Below, piece after piece: positions 7,603 through 10,987 of a stretch of DNA of 10,987 bases. Position numbers and translations under genes: made by a program. Below the pieces are notes generated by a model that did no database searches, was not told where the DNA came from, and saw only the letters and a program-made list of their open reading frames with translations. The stretch is from Anaerolinea sp. (GTDB lineage Bacteria > Chloroflexota > Anaerolineae > Anaerolineales > Anaerolineaceae). Position 1 is the first letter of the stretch. The number at the start of each line of letters is the position of its first letter. The stretch is taken from contig PNNU01000073.1 in NCBI GenBank assembly GCA_013824385.1, positions 1 to 10,987 on the forward strand, given 5' to 3'.

Positions 7603-8883
7603 CTAATCTATCTTAAGCCTGTCTTTTAGTTGCTGTTCGTACTTATTGAGATCAATTGTGATACGAGAAACACCGCTATCCATGGCAGCTTTTGCAACCG
7701 CTGGGGCTTCCCATAAACAAACGCGGTTATCCAGCGGTTTTGGAACAATATAATCCGGACCAAATTCCAGATGGGTTAGTCCGTATGCTTCTAAAATAGC
7801 TGCAGGAACCGGCTCTTTTGCCAAAGCGGAAAGGGCATTGCTGGCCGCAATTTTCATCTGGTCATTGATCGCGCTGGCGCGCACATCCAGAGCGCCGCGG
7901 AATATAAAGGGGAATCCCAAAACGTTATTGACCTGGTTGGGGTAATCTGAGCGCCCTGTGCCGATCATGGCATCCGGGCGGGCGGCTTTCGCCAGTTCAA
8001 AATTGATCTCAGGATCAGGATTTGCCATGGCAAAGAGCACTGGTGCCTGACGCATTCGTTTCAACATTTCAGGTGTGACTATATTGGCAACTGATAAACC
8101 AACCAGCATATCCGCACCTTCAAGCACTTCAGAAAGTGAGGCTGGCTGATCGCCCATTGCAAAGAATTCCTTTTCAGGGAACATTTCATCTATTCTGCCG
8201 TTGTAAACCAGCCCCTTAACATCGGTCATCCAGATGTGTTCTTTTGGTACACCAATTTTGACAAAATGTCGGGCAGAAGCGATCGCAGCAGCACCAGCGC
8301 CTGAAAAAACGATCTTAATTTCATCAATCTTCTTATTGCTGATCTCCAGCGCATTTATCAACGCTGCGCCAAGGATGATGGCTGTACCGTGTTGATCGTC
8401 GTGAAAAACGGGAATATCCAATCTGGATTGAAGGACTTTTTCAATATGAAAGCATTCAGGTGATTTTATGTCTTCAAGGTTGATGCCCCCAAAGGATTGC
8501 CCGATGGCTTCAACCACTGAAATCATTCTTTCAGGGTCATGCGTATCCACTTCAATATCAATGGCGTCAAGATCGGCGAATTTCTTAAACAAAACTGCCT
8601 TACCCTCCATCACTGGTTTGCTGGCCAGGGCTCCGCGATCACCCAATCCGAGGATGGCCGTGCCATTGGTGATGACTGCCACCAGGTTACCTTTATCGGT
8701 GTACTCATAGGCGAGATTGGGATCTCTGGCAATCTCAAGAACCGGATAAGCAACACCGGGGGTATATGCCAGACCAAGATCGGTTTGAGTGTCCAGCGGT
8801 TTTGTTGGGGTAATTGAGATTTTGCCGGGCACTCCGTTCATTTTATGATATTCAAGAGCAGTTTCTTTTGTGATCGGCGGCAT
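7603..8883 (-). CDS. NAD(P)-dependent malic enzyme (oxaloacetate-decarboxylating malate dehydrogenase)
   Basis: A 426-residue short-form bacterial malic enzyme: malate + NAD(P)+ to pyruvate + CO2 + NAD(P)H in the cytoplasm. LAYTPGVAYP carries the candidate catalytic Tyr40; KPVMEGKAVLFK carries the catalytic-type Lys95; NLEDIK (135-140) and FHDDQHGT (160-167) hold the metal-binding acids; FSGAGAAAIASA (from 193) is the dinucleotide-binding GxGxxA turn; MIGTGRSDYPNQVNN and FPFIFRGALDVRA complete the family pattern. I chose the ATG at 8881-8883 (MPPITKETALEYHK) because CTGGAGA lies about 6 nt upstream and it matches the usual beginning; the in-frame ATG at 8979 would add 32 hydrophobic, family-atypical residues with no ribosome binding site. 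It is the first gene of an operon with both fumarase subunits. No C-terminal phosphotransacetylase domain is present. Cofactor preference cannot be settled by eye. Confidence 0.95.
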   Translation of the reverse strand: MPPITKETALEYHKMNGVPGKISITPTKPLDTQTDLGLAYTPGVAYPVLEIARDPNLAYEYTDKGNLVAVITNGTAILGLGDRGALASKPVMEGKAVLFKKFADLDAIDIEVDTHDPERMISVVEAIGQSFGGINLEDIKSPECFHIEKVLQSRLDIPVFHDDQHGTAIILGAALINALEISNKKIDEIKIVFSGAGAAAIASARHFVKIGVPKEHIWMTDVKGLVYNGRIDEMFPEKEFFAMGDQPASLSEVLEGADMLVGLSVANIVTPEMLKRMRQAPVLFAMANPDPEINFELAKAARPDAMIGTGRSDYPNQVNNVLGFPFIFRGALDVRASAINDQMKIAASNALSALAKEPVPAAILEAYGLTHLEFGPDYIVPKPLDNRVCLWEAPAVAKAAMDSGVSRITIDLNKYEQQLKDRLKID

Positions 8884-9009
8884 GAATGTCTCCAGAAGCA
8901 GATAATGAGTATCAATTAACTTCCTCCAAACTCGGTAGAGGATAAAGAAAGCCATTAATATAATCCAATTGTAGTGCATCAGCAGGTATTTCTTGATGAA
9001 TTTAAATTT

Positions 9010-9038
9010 ATTTTTTATTTATAAGCTCTTAGAGTCAA
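9010..9038 (-). promoter_or_regulatory. Weak candidate promoter region for the malic enzyme-fumarase operon
   Basis: On the minus strand a good -35-like TTGACT (9033-9038) is followed by a long A/T stretch in which any of several poor hexamers (for example AAAAAT at 17 nt) could serve as -10. The start would give a leader of roughly 120 nt. No convincing -10 match is present, so this is only a pointer to where the promoter may lie. Confidence 0.2.
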
Positions 9039-9073
9039 CGATAAAGAATCGTTAACAACGGGTTAATCCTTTA

Positions 9074-9107
9074 ATACACACACACTTGAATAATTGTGTA
9101 TAATTAT
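9074..9107 (+). promoter_or_regulatory. TATAAT promoter box within overlapping dyads (ABC operon leader)
   Basis: A perfect TATAAT occurs at 9099-9104. No good -35 hexamer lies 16-18 nt upstream. The box is inside two inverted repeats: ATACACA (9074-9080) with TGTGTAT (9095-9101), centres 21 bp apart, and ATAATT (9090-9095) with AATTAT (9102-9107). Symmetric half-sites spaced by two helical turns and covering a -10 box suggest a dimeric regulator site. AT-richness makes chance matches possible. Expected start is near 9111. Confidence 0.45.
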
Positions 9108-9127
9108 CATCATCATAGAGGATGGAT

Positions 9128-9226
9128 ATGACTTATTTGTTGGAATATCAACAAAAAACAAATGATGGAACAAGTTTTTCCTTGTCGGGGACTGTGCCTC
9201 AAAATATAAATCGAATAAAACAATAA
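9128..9226 (+). CDS. Possible 32-residue leader peptide or small protein
   Basis: ATG at 9128 begins a 32-codon frame ending in TAA at 9224-9226. It has a good ribosome binding site, AGAGGA (9117-9122), 5 nt before the ATG, and lies just downstream of the TATAAT box at 9099. The peptide is polar (Gln, Asn, Thr, Ser-rich), with no transmembrane segment, no signal peptide and no run of one amino acid that would mark a classical amino acid attenuator. I do not recognise it. Its position between a promoter and a terminator hairpin (9243-9273) ahead of the solute-binding protein gene is what makes it worth listing; it may be a regulatory leader ORF, or only a chance frame in AT-rich DNA. Confidence 0.35.
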   Translation: MTYLLEYQQKTNDGTSFSLSGTVPQNINRIKQ

Positions 9227-9242
9227 ATAGGTGTAGTAAATT

Positions 9243-9273
9243 TCAGTTGGGCAGATGCTTAACTGATTTTTTT
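9243..9273 (+). terminator. Terminator hairpin with T-run just before the solute-binding protein gene (candidate attenuator)
   Basis: TCAGTTGGGC (9243-9252) pairs with GCTTAACTGA (9257-9266) over 10 bp, two of them G-U, with a 4-nt AGAT loop; seven Ts follow at once (9267-9273), then ATTTT. This is a classical intrinsic terminator shape. The ribosome binding site of the next gene starts only about 11 nt later, so there is no room for another promoter between them. Confidence 0.65.
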
Positions 9274-9294
9274 ATTTTACAAAAGGAGAATGAG

Positions 9295-10398
9295 ATGCGC
9301 AGTAAAAAATTGTTCTACGTTCTATCGTTGATTGTCATCATGACAATGCTATTGGCTTCCTGCGGCACTGCAGCAACAACAGGTGGTGGAACTGACCTGG
9401 AAAAAGCTGCTAAAGCAGAAGGCAACCTGACCGTTATTGCACTGCCGCATGACTGGTGTAATTATGGTGAAGCACTGACAGCATTCTCAACAAAATATGG
9501 CATCACAATCAATGAGCTCAATCCGGATGGTGGATCTGCTGATGAAATCCAGGCCATTGTTGCCAACAAAGACAACAAGGGTCCTCAGGCTCCGGATGTA
9601 ATTGACGTGGGCTATGGTTTCGGACCTCAATTAATCGCCGATAAATTGGTCCAACCTTACAAAGTAGCCACCTGGGATTCCATTCCCGCTGACTCAAAAG
9701 ATCCTGATGGATATTGGTACGGTGATTATTACGGCGTTTTGGCTTTTGAAGTAAATAGTGATTCCGTCACGAATGTCCCGACCGATTGGGCTGACCTGTT
9801 GAAACCCGAATATAAAGGTCTCTTTGCCCTGGCAGGTGATCCTCGTGCTTCCGCCCAGGCTCAAATGTCTGTTTATGCAGCCGCTCTCTACAACGGTGGT
9901 TCACTGGATGATGTTCAAGCTGGTCTTGATTTCTTCAAACAAGTTAATGACGCCGGCAACTTCGTACCTGTGATCGCCAAGCAATCAACCGTTGCAAAAG
10001 GCGAAACCCCCATTATCTTACGGTGGGACTATAGCGCCCTCGCTGACAAAGATACCCTTGCCGGCAACCCGAACATTGCAGTGGTCTATCCCAAGAGCGG
10101 AACCATCGCTGGCATTTACATCCAGGCTATTTCAGCTTATGCACCCCATCCCAATGCCGCAAAGTTATGGATGGAATATTTATACAGCGACGAAGGTCAA
10201 AATGTATGGCTTAAAGGCTACTGCCACCCGATCCGCTATGCTGATATGCAAAAACGTGGTGTGATCCCTGCTGATATCTCGGCCAAACTCCCGACGTTCG
10301 ACGGCCCCATCGCCTTCCCGAGCATTGACCAGATCAACGCTGCCAAACAGGTCATTGGCGATCAGTGGATGTCTGTTGTTGGTGCAGATGTTAAGTAA
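9295..10398 (+). CDS. ABC transporter substrate-binding lipoprotein (spermidine/iron/phosphonate-type cluster)
   Basis: A 367-residue extracellular solute-binding protein that delivers its ligand to a membrane ABC importer. It begins with a lipoprotein signal: MRSKK, a hydrophobic core, then lipobox LASC with the lipid-bearing Cys23, followed by a Gly/Thr-rich linker. The mature part has the type II periplasmic-binding fold pattern of the PotD/AfuA/phosphonate group: EGNLTVIALPHDWCNYGEAL, PDVIDVGYGFGPQL, GYWYGDYYGVLAFEVN, VPTDWADLLKPEYKG, and near the end KLWMEYLYSDEGQNVWLKGYCHP. ATG 9295 has AGGAG (9284-9288) 6 nt upstream; the longer frame from TTG 9247 begins inside a terminator hairpin. 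Cys55 and Cys310 are the only other cysteines and could pair. The gene overlaps the permease gene by 11 bp. The ligand (polyamine, iron, aminoethylphosphonate or another) cannot be fixed from sequence. Confidence 0.9.
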   Translation: MRSKKLFYVLSLIVIMTMLLASCGTAATTGGGTDLEKAAKAEGNLTVIALPHDWCNYGEALTAFSTKYGITINELNPDGGSADEIQAIVANKDNKGPQAPDVIDVGYGFGPQLIADKLVQPYKVATWDSIPADSKDPDGYWYGDYYGVLAFEVNSDSVTNVPTDWADLLKPEYKGLFALAGDPRASAQAQMSVYAAALYNGGSLDDVQAGLDFFKQVNDAGNFVPVIAKQSTVAKGETPIILRWDYSALADKDTLAGNPNIAVVYPKSGTIAGIYIQAISAYAPHPNAAKLWMEYLYSDEGQNVWLKGYCHPIRYADMQKRGVIPADISAKLPTFDGPIAFPSIDQINAAKQVIGDQWMSVVGADVK

Positions 10399-10987
10399 AC
10401 AAAACTCTACTCAAATCGAAAAACGGGACGCGCCAAAAGCGCGTCCCGCACCTTTACGATTGGGCAAATGGCTTGGCGTTGTACCCTTTTTCATTTTTGC
10501 TTTTCTTTTCATCGTCTTGCCATCTGTCACCTTGTTAATAGGTGCTTTTCGTGATAATGCTGGCAAACTGACGCTTATGAATTTTGTCAGTTTGATGGAT
10601 CCTTCCATCCTCAACGCTTATTGGGTCACCATAAAAATCAGCCTGGCCACAGCTGTTGGCGGCGGTCTGCTGGGTTTTTTGATGGCTTATGCGATCACAG
10701 TTGGAAAACTTCCGCGTTCGGTTCGCACAAGCTTATTGACATTTTCTGGCGTCGCCTCGAATTTTGCGGGTGTTCCGTTAGCGTTTGCGTTCATCGCAAC
10801 CCTTGGACGCACCGGCCTGGTCACTTTATTATTAAAAAATATTTTTGGTTTGAACCTCTACGATCAGGGATTCAGCCTTTACAGTTTCTGGGGATTATCA
10901 CTCACCTATATGTTTTTCCAGTTTCCTCTGATGGTGCTGGTGATTACGCCCGCTTTGGATGGACTTAAGAAAGAGTGGAGTGAAGCA
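10388..10987 (+). CDS. ABC transporter permease, N-terminal part (runs off window)
   Basis: The frame from ATG 10388 stays open for exactly 200 codons to the window end, so the gene is cut by the edge. After a hydrophilic, Lys/Arg-rich N-terminus (MLSKQNSTQIEKRDAP...) come hydrophobic segments: about 30-54 (VVPFFIFAFLFIVLPSVTLL), about 80-104 (TIKISLATAVGGGLLGFLMA), about 117-140 and about 168-190. The final residues GLKKEWSEA are the start of the EAA loop, which docks on the ATPase subunit. This is the PotB/FbpB-like permease half expected after a solute-binding protein gene. The start overlaps the upstream gene by 11 bp (translational coupling); it has no clear ribosome binding site of its own. 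A 10-bp hairpin lies in codons 13-21. The second permease and the ATPase gene are expected beyond the window. Confidence 0.88.
   Translation, partial: MLSKQNSTQIEKRDAPKARPAPLRLGKWLGVVPFFIFAFLFIVLPSVTLLIGAFRDNAGKLTLMNFVSLMDPSILNAYWVTIKISLATAVGGGLLGFLMAYAITVGKLPRSVRTSLLTFSGVASNFAGVPLAFAFIATLGRTGLVTLLLKNIFGLNLYDQGFSLYSFWGLSLTYMFFQFPLMVLVITPALDGLKKEWSEA
10424..10448. repeat. Perfect 10-bp GC-rich hairpin at the solute-binding protein/permease junction
   Basis: CGGGACGCGC (10424-10433) and GCGCGTCCCG (10439-10448) form a perfect stem with a CAAAA loop. It starts 26 nt after the solute-binding protein stop and lies inside the permease reading frame. On the plus strand no T-run follows. On the minus strand the stem is followed by TTTTT (complement of 10419-10423), so it looks like a terminator for antisense transcripts. 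On the plus-strand RNA it could stabilise the upstream mRNA or damp permease translation. Confidence 0.7.

Larger units (their letters stand above)
8884..9294. other. Divergent intergenic region between malic enzyme and ABC importer operons
   Basis: About 410 bp, very AT-rich, with no long gene. It holds the upstream region of the malic enzyme operon (left half) and the leader of the ABC operon (right half): several inverted repeats, a TATAAT box, a 32-codon ORF and a terminator hairpin, each listed separately. Small dyads at 9037-9053 (AACGAT-5-ATCGTT) and 9052-9066 (TTAAC-5-GTTAA) lie near its middle and could be operator sites for either side. Confidence 0.6.

Noticed and set aside
8884..8979. 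A 32-residue hydrophobic N-terminal extension of malic enzyme, as a possible membrane anchor
   Set aside because: There is no ribosome binding site at 8979, the family starts at the equivalent of 8883, and CTGGAGA supports that start. The extension looks like chance translation of AT-rich upstream DNA.
9074..9116. Short AC and CAT repeats as a microsatellite or CRISPR-like signal
   Set aside because: Only about five AC units and three CAT units, with no repeat-spacer pattern; nothing beyond local low complexity.
9247..9294. A longer start (TTG 9247) for the solute-binding protein
   Set aside because: It would begin inside the terminator hairpin and place residues before the lipoprotein signal; the ATG at 9295 has a strong AGGAG.
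10621..10968. A 115-codon plus-strand frame at the right edge
   Set aside because: It is an out-of-frame shadow of the ABC permease, whose frame stays open to the window end and shows membrane segments and the EAA loop.
1..10987. tRNA, rRNA, CRISPR arrays, insertion sequences, phage or defence genes
   Set aside because: I saw no tRNA-like cloverleaf, no regularly spaced repeats, no transposase or integrase motifs and no long terminal repeats.

Overview
The window looks like a chromosomal segment of a free-living, mesophilic anaerobic or facultative bacterium. It is gene-dense, of medium GC, and has AT-rich intergenic gaps. A lipoprotein-anchored solute-binding protein with a Gly/Thr-rich linker, a two-subunit class I fumarase next to malic enzyme, and a cytoplasmic GH15/GH31 pair with an MFS carrier together suggest Chloroflexota (Anaerolineae). 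This is a guess from gene style; no rRNA or marker gene is present.

Left part (1-4961, + strand): the 3' end of a GH15 glucoamylase-type gene overlaps by 4 bp (ATGA) a complete GH31 alpha-glucosidase gene. A terminator-like hairpin follows, then an MFS carrier gene. I read this as an alpha-glucan or alpha-glucoside use locus: a carrier for the sugar and two enzymes cutting alpha-linked glucose. A strong bidirectional terminator hairpin closes it.

Middle part (5004-8883, - strand): reading from right to left, malic enzyme, fumarase alpha subunit and fumarase beta subunit lie within 7 and 12 bp of each other and form one operon (fumarate <-> malate -> pyruvate + CO2 + NADH). After a 144-bp gap with its own likely promoter comes manA (mannose-6-phosphate isomerase), convergent with the MFS gene.

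Right part (8884-10987): a divergent intergenic region of about 410 bp leads into an ABC importer operon on the + strand: a lipoprotein solute-binding protein, then a permease gene that overlaps it by 11 bp and runs off the window at its EAA loop. The permease has no stop inside the window, so a scan for closed ORFs would miss it.

The most unusual signal is in the leader of the ABC operon. A TATAAT box sits within dyad symmetry, followed by a 32-codon ORF with a good ribosome binding site. A hairpin plus a T7 run (9243-9273) then ends only about 11 nt before the ribosome binding site of the solute-binding protein. This layout is what a transcription attenuator looks like. A second, perfect 10-bp GC-rich hairpin lies just after the solute-binding protein stop, inside the first codons of the permease. 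The rest of the window is ordinary metabolism; I see no defence system, CRISPR array, mobile element or RNA gene.
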